Positions 18,621 through 26,959 of a stretch of 64,000 bases of DNA are shown here, in pieces. Source of the stretch: an uncultured Flavobacteriaceae bacterium. GTDB lineage: Bacteria > Bacteroidota > Bacteroidia > Flavobacteriales > Flavobacteriaceae. Position numbers and translations under genes: made by a program. The stretch is taken from contig CANKYF010000006.1 of assembly GCA_947487895.1 (NCBI GenBank), positions 124,001 through 188,000 on the forward strand, written 5' to 3'. Every line of letters begins with the position of its first letter. Within the stretch, counting starts at the first letter, position 1. A model generated the notes under the pieces. That model saw nothing but the letters and a program-made list of their open reading frames with translations. It searched no databases and was not told the origin of the DNA.

Positions 18621-19917
18621 TGTATTGAGTTTTTTGTTAATGTCTAGTGCTTTATTAGCACAGCAACTAATAACTCCTAAACAAGCTGTTGCTCTAGCTT
18701 TAGAAAATAACTATGGAATAAAAGTAGCTAACAATCAAGTTGAAGTTGCTAAAAATAATGCCAGTGTTTTAAACTCTGGGTATTTACCAACTTTAGTTGG
18801 TAATGCTGGCGCTAGTGTAAATATTAGTAATACTGAAGCCGAATTTTCAAATGGAAATGTGACTGTTTTGAATAGTGCAGAAAGTTCCAGATATAATGCA
18901 TCGTTAGATTTAAGTTATACAATTTTTGATGGCTTAGGTAGATCTTACAATTATAAGCAACTTAAAGAATCACAACAACTAACAGAGTTAGAAGCTAGAG
19001 AAACAATAGAAAACACCATATTACAATTGTTTACGGTATATTATTCTGTTGCAGAGTCAAAAGAAAACGCTAAAACAATTACTGAGACTTTAGAAATTTC
19101 AAAAGAAAGACTAATCCGTGCAGAATACCAATTTGATTACGGACAATCAACAAAATTAGAAGTGCTTAATGCTGAAGTTGACATCAATAATGATAGCATT
19201 AGCTTGATGAATGCTAAGCAACAACTCAAAAATTTTAAAAGAGATTTAAATCTGGTTTTAGGTAATGTAATTATTGATGATTTTGAAGTTGATACTGAAG
19301 TAGTATTAGAAACCTTATTAAATAAAAGTGATCTTTGGGAAAAAGCAATAGCCTACAATACTAATTTATTACAAATTGATAAGAATATTGAAATAAACAA
19401 ATTGATTTCAAAGTCTGAGAAATCCGTCTTTTTACCAGTAGTAGGTTTAACAGGTAGTTATGGCTGGAACAAAAACAACAACAATGAAGCATCATTTTTG
19501 TTAGTATCTAAAAATACTGGACTAACAGGAGGCTTAAATTTAAGATGGAACTTGTTTGATGGAGGGAATACTATAACAAGGGTTAAAAACGCCAAGGTCA
19601 ATCTAGAAACACAACAACTTCAAAAAGAAGAGTTTTTATTGAGTTTAGAGCGCGATTTTAATAACGCATGGGATGACTATCAAAATAAAAAGAATATATA
19701 TAACCTTCAACAAGATAACATAAAGACATTTAAGAACAATTTTTCCAGAACTAAAGAAAAATTTAAATTGGGGCAGTTAAACTCTATAGAATTCAGACAA
19801 GCACAAGTAAACTTGTTAAATGCAGAAATTATAAGAAATCAGGCAAAATATTCAGCTAAATTGGCTGAACTACAACTGTTGAAAATAAGTGGCGAAATTC
19901 TAAATATCAATTTTTAA
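18604..19917 (+). CDS. TolC-family outer-membrane efflux protein
   Basis: The 437-residue protein has a signal peptide (KVKISVLSFLLMSSALLAQQ) and two OEP repeats, each of amphipathic helices with coiled-coil heptads. The first runs from LITPKQAVALALENNYGI, the second from about residue 240. The motif GQLNSIEFRQAQVNLLNAEI near the C-terminus is typical of TolC repeats. Its start lies inside the end of the RND gene, so translation is probably coupled. It forms the outer-membrane exit of the efflux system. No terminator is clear downstream. Confidence 0.94.
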   Translation: MKVKISVLSFLLMSSALLAQQLITPKQAVALALENNYGIKVANNQVEVAKNNASVLNSGYLPTLVGNAGASVNISNTEAEFSNGNVTVLNSAESSRYNASLDLSYTIFDGLGRSYNYKQLKESQQLTELEARETIENTILQLFTVYYSVAESKENAKTITETLEISKERLIRAEYQFDYGQSTKLEVLNAEVDINNDSISLMNAKQQLKNFKRDLNLVLGNVIIDDFEVDTEVVLETLLNKSDLWEKAIAYNTNLLQIDKNIEINKLISKSEKSVFLPVVGLTGSYGWNKNNNNEASFLLVSKNTGLTGGLNLRWNLFDGGNTITRVKNAKVNLETQQLQKEEFLLSLERDFNNAWDDYQNKKNIYNLQQDNIKTFKNNFSRTKEKFKLGQLNSIEFRQAQVNLLNAEIIRNQAKYSAKLAELQLLKISGEILNINF

Positions 19918-20056
19918 ATATCATTTCTAAATATAGATGAACTACCTATTATTATAATTTAATTGTTAAAAAAATATGCATTTTATCGAATAAATAGGTT
20001 TTTAATCTATTTTTAATTTAAATTCGTTCTAGAATTAATCCCAAATCTATTCTAAA

Positions 20057-20878
20057 ATGAAAACATTAAAGCTACTTGCAGTTTGTTTATTAACAACCGT
20101 TTATTCTTTTGCAAATGTATCTCCTTCTGAAAAAGATGCATTAATCACATTTTATAATGCAACTAATGGAGATCAATGGAACTCAAGTTGGGACTTGAGC
20201 GCAGAAGTTAGTACATGGTATGGAGTTACTATAGAAAATAATTCTGTAGTAGAATTAAATCTGCCGTTCAATAACCTTCAAGGGGAATTACCAGAAGCTT
20301 TAGGTACTTTAACCAATCTTAGAAAATTAAATCTTGGGTTTAACAAAATTTCAGGAACAATTCCTGCTGAATTAAGTAAATTAAAAGAATTAACATCTTT
20401 GGCGTTATTTATGAATGCGCTAGAAGGTGCTATTCCTTCTGAACTAGCAGAATTAAAGAAATTACAATCACTTAAACTTTATAGTAATAAATTAACGGGA
20501 GATATTCCAGCTGAATTAATGACTCTAACTAATTTAGAAGAGTTGTTAATAGGAAGTAACTTTTTAACAGGAACAATCCCAACAGATATTTATGCTTTAT
20601 CTAAACTTAAGAAATTAAGTTTAATGGATAACAAGTTAGAAGGCGAAATTCCTAATAGTATTGGAGAGTTAAAAAACCTAGAAGAGTTATTATTATCAAC
20701 TAATAATTTAACGGGAAGTTTGCCAATAGAAATTGTAAACTTAACTAAGTTAAATACTATTATGGTAAGTGATAATAACTTAACCGAAGAATATATTAGT
20801 GTTTCAGGTAAAAATCCTCCAGGGTTAATGACAATTAACACAAACGCTACAGCAGTTTTAGATATTGAAAAAGAATAA
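20057..20878 (+). CDS. Secreted leucine-rich-repeat protein
   Basis: A signal peptide (MKTLKLLAVCLLTTVYSFA) is followed by an N-terminal cap like that of plant-type LRR proteins (DALITFYNATNGDQWNSSWDL). About seven repeats of 23-24 residues then follow the pattern LxxLxLxxNxLxGxIPxEL (for example NLRKLNLGFNKISGTIP and LEELLIGSNFLTGTIP). It has no lipobox and no T9SS C-terminal domain is evident, so it is probably periplasmic or released. The ligand is unknown; LRR surfaces usually bind protein or carbohydrate. A perfect palindromic terminator follows. Confidence 0.88.
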   Translation: MKTLKLLAVCLLTTVYSFANVSPSEKDALITFYNATNGDQWNSSWDLSAEVSTWYGVTIENNSVVELNLPFNNLQGELPEALGTLTNLRKLNLGFNKISGTIPAELSKLKELTSLALFMNALEGAIPSELAELKKLQSLKLYSNKLTGDIPAELMTLTNLEELLIGSNFLTGTIPTDIYALSKLKKLSLMDNKLEGEIPNSIGELKNLEELLLSTNNLTGSLPIEIVNLTKLNTIMVSDNNLTEEYISVSGKNPPGLMTINTNATAVLDIEKE

Positions 20879-20904
20879 ATTTTATACATTATTTATTTAG
20901 TCTG

Positions 20905-20933
20905 AAAAGTGGTTGATATCAACCACTTTTTTT
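20905..20933 (+). terminator. Rho-independent terminator after the LRR gene
   Basis: AAAAGTGGTTGAT and ATCAACCACTTTT form a perfect palindrome continued by a T run. Confidence 0.92.
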
Positions 20934-21023
20934 GTTTTAATAAGTCATTAAATATATTTTAATTAATAATTTATTGATTTTAAGATCATAAAGATTTAGA
21001 AGAAATTTTTTTGCAGATAATAG

Positions 21024-21053
21024 TTGCTAAATCTAAAAAGGATTGTATATTTG
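21024..21053 (+). promoter_or_regulatory. Promoter of tRNA-fMet (TTG-N19-TATATTTG)
   Basis: TTG at 21024-21026 and TATATTTG at 21046-21053 with a 19-base spacer match the Bacteroidota housekeeping promoter exactly. Transcription would begin near 21059, leaving a precursor leader of about 65 bases before the tRNA. Confidence 0.85.
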
Positions 21054-21124
21054 CAGTCCGAAATGATTTGGTCGGCATTATGAACCGAAAGTTAAAAGCT
21101 AAGTAAATTGTTTCAAGATTATAT

Positions 21125-21197
<73 letters not shown>

Positions 21198-21201
21198 CTA
21201 G

Positions 21202-21236
21202 AAAAGCTTTTTGAGAAATCAAAAGGCTTTTTTTTT
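21202..21236 (+). terminator. Rho-independent terminator of tRNA-fMet
   Basis: AAAAGCTTTTTGA pairs with TCAAAAGGCTTTT around GAAA and is followed by a run of T. It starts five bases after the tRNA. Confidence 0.88.
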
Positions 21237-21270
21237 GAGCTTTTATTCTACGCTTATTAATATAAATCCA

Positions 21271-21305
21271 AAGTCTCAAACACAAAAGTGTTTGAGACTT
21301 TTCTT
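21271..21305. terminator. Second perfect hairpin with T-rich tail
   Basis: AAGTCTCAAACAC and GTGTTTGAGACTT pair perfectly around AAAA, with TTCTTTTT after it. It is probably a back-up or bidirectional terminator insulating the alginate locus. The rest of 20879-21633 holds the tRNA unit and the PL6 promoter/operator; no other gene is seen. Confidence 0.7.
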
Positions 21306-21440
21306 TTTATTATTGGATTGTTTTAAAAATGAACGTTTTAATTTAATCAATTAGTTCATTTTACTGATTTAGTATTCTTTATTTTTTATTGAAAACCTAA
21401 ATTCTTAAGAGCTAATTCTTAGACTATTATGTTAAAAAAT

Positions 21441-21470
21441 TTGGCTACTTAAAAAATATCCATATATTTG
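21441..21470 (+). promoter_or_regulatory. Promoter of the PL6-PL17-kdgF operon
   Basis: TTG at 21441-21443 and TATATTTG at 21463-21470 with exactly 19 bases between. The last G of the -7 element is also part of the palindromic operator, so a bound regulator would block the start site. The susC promoter has the same -7 sequence, spacer and operator register. Confidence 0.88.
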
Positions 21471-21504
21471 GCAAACCAAACTGGTTAACCAGTTTGGTTT
21501 GCCA
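21469..21504. promoter_or_regulatory. Perfect 36-bp palindromic operator (probable GntR/FadR-type site)
   Basis: The left half begins TGGCAAACCAAAC and the right half is its exact complement; the centre is CTGGTTAACCAG. The core TGGTTAACCA fits the GT-N-AC pattern bound by FadR-subfamily GntR proteins, and such a regulator is encoded at 36.5 kb. The site covers the transcription start of the PL6 operon. The link to that regulator is inference from motif and co-location. Confidence 0.8.
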
Positions 21505-21633
21505 GAAAGTTATGCTGAATAAAACACTATGAAAAAAACTACTTTTTCTGTTTATATTTTTGTGAAATCAATTATTGTGCAAAACTTTCTTTTATTTAAT
21601 ATCTTAAGTTATCAATTTAAAGTATTTACGCAT

Positions 21634-23952
21634 ATGAGGTTTCTTTATTTGTTTCTTTTAATAGTTTTTTCTTGTAATAATCAAAACGAAAAAGGTAAGT
21701 TGGTTAATAATATTTCTGAGTATAATACAGCTGTATCAAATGCTAAATCAGGAGATGTTATTGTACTTGCAAATGGTACTTGGAAAGATGTCGAACTAGT
21801 CTTTGAAGGCAAAGGCACAAAAGAAAACCCTATTACACTCACTGTTGAAGAAAAAGGAAAGGTAACACTTGAAGGTGAATCCAGTCTTCAACTTGCTGGA
21901 GAGTATTTAGTGGTAGATGGTTTGGTATTCAAAAACGGATATTCTCCAACAAAAGCAGTTATCTCCTTTAGAAAAAATAAAAATGCGTTAGCCAATAATA
22001 GTAGGTTAACACAATGTGTTATTGATAATTTCAATAAAACCGATAGGTACGAACAAGATTATTGGCTAGCCATTTACGGAAAGAATAACAGAATAGACCA
22101 TAATCATATTTCAGGTAAAAAGAACTTAGGCGTAACTGTGGCGGTTAGATTAGATACCAAAAATAGTAGAGAGAATAACCACAAAATAGACCATAATTAT
22201 TTTGGACCCAGACCAACCTTTGGGAATAATGGTGGTGAAACTTTAAGAATAGGTACAAGTCATTATTCTCTTGAAAATTCAAAAACTTTAGTAGAATCGA
22301 ATTATTTTGATAAATGTAATGGTGAGCACGAAATTATTTCAAATAAATCATGTCAAAATACCTTTAAATACAATACATTTTTTGAATGTACAGGAACTTT
22401 AACTATGCGCCATGGAAATGAAACTTTGGTTGAAAGCAATGTATTTCTAGGCAATGGAAAACCAAGTACAGGAGGTATTCGTGTAATAAATGAATCGCAA
22501 ACAGTTGTCAATAATTATCATTACGGTTTAACTGGCTACAGATTTAGAGGTGCTTTTGTAATGATGAATGGGGTGCCAAATTCGCCTGCTAACAGGTATG
22601 TTCAAGTAACAAATTCTACAGTAAAAAACAATGCATTTGTAAACTGTGACCACATACAGTTGTGTGCCGGTAGTGATGCAGAACGTAGTGCAGTACCAGT
22701 GAATTCTGAAATTTCAGATAATGTTTTTTATCATAACTCTAAAAAGAATTTATTCACAGTTTATGATGATATAAGCGGAGTTAAATTTCAAGGAAATATA
22801 GTTGGTACAGAAATGGAAACCGATATTAAAGACGGTTTTGAAAAATCAGATATTCAATTAGTAAAAAATAAATACGGATTTTTAATTCCGAAGTCAGAAA
22901 AGCTAGAGTCAGAGATAGCCATTCACCCAAACATTGCAACTAAGGAGAATACGGGTGTTTCATGGTATTCAAAAGATGAAGCATTAGCGGTATTAAACAG
23001 CGGAAATACTATTCATGTAAAAGCGAAATTGAATAGTTTGTTTGATGCCGTTAATAATTCCCAATCAGGTGATATTATAGAGTTACAATCTGGTGAATCG
23101 TATTTATTAACCAAAGCCACTAAGATAAAACACCCGTTAACATTTAAGTCTTCAGGAAAAGAAAAAGCAACCATCTTATTTGAAAGAATGAAAGCTTTTG
23201 AGATTCTTAATGGTGGAAGTTTATTGCTGGAAAATTTAAAGTTTGACGGAGCTAGCGCTCCAGATTATGCTGGCAATGCAGTAATTAGCACCAGTAAAAT
23301 GTCTATGACCGAAAATTATAAGTTGTTTATAAATAATTGTGATTTTGAAAATTTAGACAAAAACCACTCTTTTGATGTGCTTAGAATTTCAAAAGGCACC
23401 TTTGCAGATACCATCAGCATTACTAATTCTAAATTTAAAAACATTACAGGACATATTACAGCTTTAGATACTGAGATAGATGATATTGGAGCATACAGTG
23501 TAGAGTATCTTATTATGAAAAACAACATTTTTACAGACATTCAAGGTACAGCAATAAGGCTGTATAGAGGCGGTAAAGACGAAAGTACTTTTGGACCATT
23601 TTTAGAGGTTGATCATAATGTGTTTAATAATATTGGTCATGGTAAAAAGAACAAGTATAAATCTGCTGTTTCATTATATGGAGTTCAAGTTAATGATATA
23701 AACAACAATATTTTTTCTAATTCTAAAGGGGTAAATATGCACCTTGTTGTTGGTGAACCTATTGTAAATGTTTTGAATAATAATTTTTATAATTCTGAAG
23801 CAATAACAGTTACAGGAGATCAAAAATATACCATTGATAAGCTATGGAAACTTAATCCAGAATTCAATAAAAACAGCTTTCAGCTTTCATCAAATTCACC
23901 TTTAAAACAAAAAGGGACTGACGGATTAGATTTAGGGGTTATTTCAAAATAA
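21634..23952 (+). CDS. Alginate lyase, polysaccharide lyase family 6 (two-domain), lipoprotein
   Basis: PL6 (chondroitinase-B-like) enzymes cut alginate by beta-elimination. I start at the ATG at 21634 because it begins a lipoprotein signal (MRFLYLFLLIVFSC, lipobox Cys14); the frame upstream adds 35 implausible residues. The first right-handed beta-helix carries the family motifs NGEHEIISNKS (catalytic Lys near 238) and LTMRHGNE (catalytic Arg near 259). GNNGGETLRIG and PSTGGIRVINE are further conserved blocks. A second beta-helix domain begins near residue 430. At about 772 residues it is the long PL6 type. PL17 follows after 5 bp. Confidence 0.93.
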   Translation: MRFLYLFLLIVFSCNNQNEKGKLVNNISEYNTAVSNAKSGDVIVLANGTWKDVELVFEGKGTKENPITLTVEEKGKVTLEGESSLQLAGEYLVVDGLVFKNGYSPTKAVISFRKNKNALANNSRLTQCVIDNFNKTDRYEQDYWLAIYGKNNRIDHNHISGKKNLGVTVAVRLDTKNSRENNHKIDHNYFGPRPTFGNNGGETLRIGTSHYSLENSKTLVESNYFDKCNGEHEIISNKSCQNTFKYNTFFECTGTLTMRHGNETLVESNVFLGNGKPSTGGIRVINESQTVVNNYHYGLTGYRFRGAFVMMNGVPNSPANRYVQVTNSTVKNNAFVNCDHIQLCAGSDAERSAVPVNSEISDNVFYHNSKKNLFTVYDDISGVKFQGNIVGTEMETDIKDGFEKSDIQLVKNKYGFLIPKSEKLESEIAIHPNIATKENTGVSWYSKDEALAVLNSGNTIHVKAKLNSLFDAVNNSQSGDIIELQSGESYLLTKATKIKHPLTFKSSGKEKATILFERMKAFEILNGGSLLLENLKFDGASAPDYAGNAVISTSKMSMTENYKLFINNCDFENLDKNHSFDVLRISKGTFADTISITNSKFKNITGHITALDTEIDDIGAYSVEYLIMKNNIFTDIQGTAIRLYRGGKDESTFGPFLEVDHNVFNNIGHGKKNKYKSAVSLYGVQVNDINNNIFSNSKGVNMHLVVGEPIVNVLNNNFYNSEAITVTGDQKYTIDKLWKLNPEFNKNSFQLSSNSPLKQKGTDGLDLGVISK

Positions 23953-23957
23953 ATAAC

Positions 23958-26231
23958 ATGCATATATCAAACTATATAAAAAAGGGTTTATTTCTATTAG
24001 TCATAATGGTTTTAATGTCTTGTAATAAGGAGATAAAGCCTAACAAACAGGTAGCTTTAGAAGCTAATCATCCTAGTATTATTTTAACGAAAGAAGGCGT
24101 AAAGTCTATCAGAAAACATTTGGGTACTATTCCAATTTTTGATACCACTTTAGAAGCAACAAAGGCTCAAGTAGATGCTGAAATAGAAAAAGGCATTGAT
24201 TTGCCTGTGCCTAAAGATTATTCTGGAGGATACACCCATGAAACACATAAAAAGAACTTTTTAATTGCTCAAAAGGCAGGAGTTTTATATCAAATTTTGG
24301 ATGATAAAAAATATGGCGATTATGTGAAAGACATGTTGTTTGGGTACGCTAAATTATATCCAACCTTATCAAAACATCCGCAACCAAGATCTTATGCTAG
24401 AGGAAAAATATTTTGGCAATGTTTAAATGATTCTAATTGGTTGGTGTACATGAGTCAAGCTTATGATTGTGTGTATAATTTTTTAAGTGATGAAGAAAGA
24501 AATAGGTTAGAAAATGATTTGTTTAAGCCATTTGCAGATTATATTTCTAAAGAAAACCCGCAGTTCTTTAATAGAGTTCATAATCATAGTACTTGGGGTA
24601 ATGTTGCGGTAGGCATGATTGCTTTGGTAATGGAAGATGATAGTTTATTGCAACGAGCTTTATATGGATTAAAAGATGTGAATCTTGATAAAAAGATGAA
24701 GGATAATGATGGAGGTTATATCAATCAAGATGGAAAAGTGGGTTTTTTTGCGAATTTAGATGAACCATTTTCACCAGATGGGTATTACACAGAAGGACCT
24801 TACTATCAGCGTTATGCCTCATATCCATTTTTAATATTTGCACAAGCACTTCAAAATAAAAAACCAGAATTAAAAGCTTTTCAGTATAAAGACAGTGTGC
24901 TTTTAAAAAGCGTGTCTGCTCTAATTAATTTATCAGATGCAGATGGAGATTTCTTTTTATTAAATGATGCCCAAAAAGGGATGTCATATTATGCCAGATC
25001 ATTGGTGTCTGCTGTAGATATTGCTTACCATTTTGGAGGAAATAATCCTGAATTATTAAGTATTGCTGAAAACCAAAATATGGTAACGCTTGATGATGCT
25101 GGTTTAGCAGTAGCTTTAGCAATAAAAGAAGAAAAGACAACACCTTTCAATAAAAAGTCTATAGAACTTTTAGATGGGCCAAACGGAGACCAAGGAGCTG
25201 TTGGTATATTAAGAAGCGGCGATTTAGAAGTTGTTTATAAATATACCACCCATGGTTTAAGTCATGGACATTATGATAAGTTGTCGTATTCTCTTTTTGA
25301 TGAAGGAGATGAGGTGGCTCAAGATTATGGTTTAGCGCGTTTTGTAAATATAGAGCAAAAAGGCGGAGGTAATTACTTAAAGGAAAACAAAACTTGGGCT
25401 AAGCAAACCATTGCACATAATACTATTGTGCAAAATGAAACGTCACATTTTAAAGGTAAATATGATATTGGTAGTAAGCATCATTCAGAAAAATATATTT
25501 TCGATACTCGTAATGAAACTATCCAGTTAGCAAGTGCTAAAGATGTTAATGCTTACCCAGGTACTGAATTACATAGAACGATGGTAACCATTAAAGATAG
25601 TGTCTACAGCAATCCGTATGTTTTAGATATCATGAGAGTTACTTCAGATACATCAAATCAATACGACTTACCATTTTACTATTTAGGTCAAATTATGCAA
25701 ACTAGTTTTGAGTATTCAAAATTAAAAACACCAGAAGTTTTAGGAAGTAAAAATGGATATCAGCATTTATATAGAGAAGCTAGTGCGACTTCAAACGGAG
25801 AAAATATAAAACTGAATTGGTTGAATAAAAATAAGTTTTACTCTTATACAGCAACAACATTAAAAGGAGATGAAATAATTTTTGGAAGAATAGGAGCCAA
25901 TGATCCTGAATTTAATCTTAGAAATGACCCAACTTTAATTTTAAGAAGAAAGAATGCTAAAGATGCATTGTATGTTTCTATAATTGAATCTCATGGTACT
26001 TACAGTCCAGTATCTGAGTTTGCTGTGAATGCTTATAGTAATATAGAGAATGTTCAAGTTTTACTTAATTCTGAAGACTATACTGCTGTAAAAATTGAAA
26101 TAAAAAATGGTATAAAGCAGGTGTTTATTATTTCAAATAAGAACAATAGCCCAAATAAAGAACACAGCATTTCCTTGAAGGGTAAGAATATTAAGTGGAA
26201 AGGGGCCTATACATTAACTAACTTAAATTAA
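23958..26231 (+). CDS. Exo-acting oligoalginate lyase, polysaccharide lyase family 17
   Basis: PL17 releases unsaturated monouronate from alginate oligomers, probably in the periplasm. A lipoprotein signal is present (LFLLVIMVLMSC, Cys22). An alpha-barrel alginate-lyase domain follows with FFNRVHNHSTWGN (Asn209/His210) and DGYYTEGPYYQRYA (Tyr 276-283), matching the known catalytic Asn/His/Tyr set. The heparinase II/III-like beta-sandwich runs from about residue 400 (GLSHGHYDKLSYSLF, TIAHNTIVQNE). The length of 757 is usual. It lies between PL6 and kdgF in one operon. Confidence 0.94.
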   Translation: MHISNYIKKGLFLLVIMVLMSCNKEIKPNKQVALEANHPSIILTKEGVKSIRKHLGTIPIFDTTLEATKAQVDAEIEKGIDLPVPKDYSGGYTHETHKKNFLIAQKAGVLYQILDDKKYGDYVKDMLFGYAKLYPTLSKHPQPRSYARGKIFWQCLNDSNWLVYMSQAYDCVYNFLSDEERNRLENDLFKPFADYISKENPQFFNRVHNHSTWGNVAVGMIALVMEDDSLLQRALYGLKDVNLDKKMKDNDGGYINQDGKVGFFANLDEPFSPDGYYTEGPYYQRYASYPFLIFAQALQNKKPELKAFQYKDSVLLKSVSALINLSDADGDFFLLNDAQKGMSYYARSLVSAVDIAYHFGGNNPELLSIAENQNMVTLDDAGLAVALAIKEEKTTPFNKKSIELLDGPNGDQGAVGILRSGDLEVVYKYTTHGLSHGHYDKLSYSLFDEGDEVAQDYGLARFVNIEQKGGGNYLKENKTWAKQTIAHNTIVQNETSHFKGKYDIGSKHHSEKYIFDTRNETIQLASAKDVNAYPGTELHRTMVTIKDSVYSNPYVLDIMRVTSDTSNQYDLPFYYLGQIMQTSFEYSKLKTPEVLGSKNGYQHLYREASATSNGENIKLNWLNKNKFYSYTATTLKGDEIIFGRIGANDPEFNLRNDPTLILRRKNAKDALYVSIIESHGTYSPVSEFAVNAYSNIENVQVLLNSEDYTAVKIEIKNGIKQVFIISNKNNSPNKEHSISLKGKNIKWKGAYTLTNLN

Positions 26232-26238
26232 AAAATAT

Positions 26239-26586
26239 ATGAAAAGTTTCGGAGCAAGTAAAGAGTTTTTATTAGATGATAATCAAGATTGGGAGCCAGT
26301 AGGAGAAGGTGTTAAGCGTAAAATTATGGGGTATGATGATAAGATAATGCTTGTAAAAGTACATTTTGATGCTGGAGGTATTGGTTATGAGCACAAACAT
26401 TATCATTCTCAAGTAACTTATTGTATAGATGGCGAATGGGAATTTACAATAGGAGGTGTAATGCAAACGGTTAAAGATGGAGATTCAGTATACATTCCAC
26501 CAAATGTACTTCATGGCGCGAAATGTATAAAATCAGGCATTTTAATTGATGTTTTTAGCCCTATTCGAGAAGACTTCATGGAATAG
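26239..26586 (+). CDS. kdgF: Cupin KdgF, converts unsaturated uronate to the open-chain ketouronate
   Basis: KdgF speeds ring opening of 4,5-unsaturated galacturonate/mannuronate to DEH. It is a small single cupin of 115 residues. The metal-binding residues are in EHKHYHSQ (His52, His54, His56, Gln58) and the second motif has His92 in PPNVLHGA. Tyr/Glu in YCIDGEWEFTIGG form the inner barrel. It starts 7 bp after the PL17 stop, so it belongs to operon 1. No terminator is seen before the next promoter. Confidence 0.93.
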   Translation: MKSFGASKEFLLDDNQDWEPVGEGVKRKIMGYDDKIMLVKVHFDAGGIGYEHKHYHSQVTYCIDGEWEFTIGGVMQTVKDGDSVYIPPNVLHGAKCIKSGILIDVFSPIREDFME

Positions 26587-26610
26587 AGGGTGTAAAAATT
26601 CTAATTTAAT

Positions 26611-26640
26611 TTGATTTAACAAAAAAATAACATATATTTG
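26611..26640 (+). promoter_or_regulatory. Promoter of the susC operon
   Basis: TTG at 26611-26613, 19 bases, then TATATTTG at 26633-26640. It is the same arrangement as at the PL6 promoter, with the operator starting on the -7 element. Transcription should start near 26646, leaving a leader of over 300 bases before the SusC start. Confidence 0.88.
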
Positions 26641-26674
26641 GATAACCAATCTGGTTTACCAATTTGGTTATCCA
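26639..26674. promoter_or_regulatory. Imperfect 36-bp palindromic operator at the susC promoter
   Basis: The outer arms TGGATAACCAA and TTGGTTATCCA are exact complements, and the centre is CTGGTTTACCAA. Fifteen of 18 half-site positions are symmetrical. Length, register to the -7 element and the TGGT..ACCA core match the operator of the PL6 operon, so the two operons probably respond to one repressor. Confidence 0.8.
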
Positions 26675-26959
26675 GAAACTAAAACTAAACTAAATGTATA
26701 ACGCTTTAAAAAATCAAATTAATTTATGATAACAAAATAAAAAAGGACAGGTGCACGCCTATCCTTTTTAAACAAATTACTTCTTTTTGGAGGGAAGTAA
26801 AATTTATACACGAATTGCTAAACAAAACATGCATATTCAAAATTACAAAAATTTGTTGGAACATTATGTTTTTATGGTAATTAGTGTTGATTGATTAAAA
26901 AATGAATTGGTGTTGAAATCACCAATCAGACTTAACAATTTAAACTAAAAAGACAAATT
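26675..26959 (+). ncRNA. Structured 5' leader of susC, candidate cis-regulatory RNA
   Basis: This 285-base region has no gene. Hairpin 1 (26740-26769) has the arms AAAAAGGA and TCCTTTTT, an inner AGG/CCT helix and the loop TGCACG. Hairpin 2 pairs TTACTTC (26777-26783) with GAAGTAA (26794-26800), presenting GGAGG in its loop. Hairpin 3 pairs ATTGGTG with CACCAAT (26906-26926). The blocks GTGCACGCC and GGAGGGAAGTAAA recur in the leader of the MFS transporter at 37.2 kb, at a similar distance from the start codon. The class is not one I recognise. Confidence 0.55.

Noticed and set aside
21529-21633. Upstream 35 residues of the PL6 frame
   Set aside because: They precede a complete lipoprotein signal and would hide it inside the protein.
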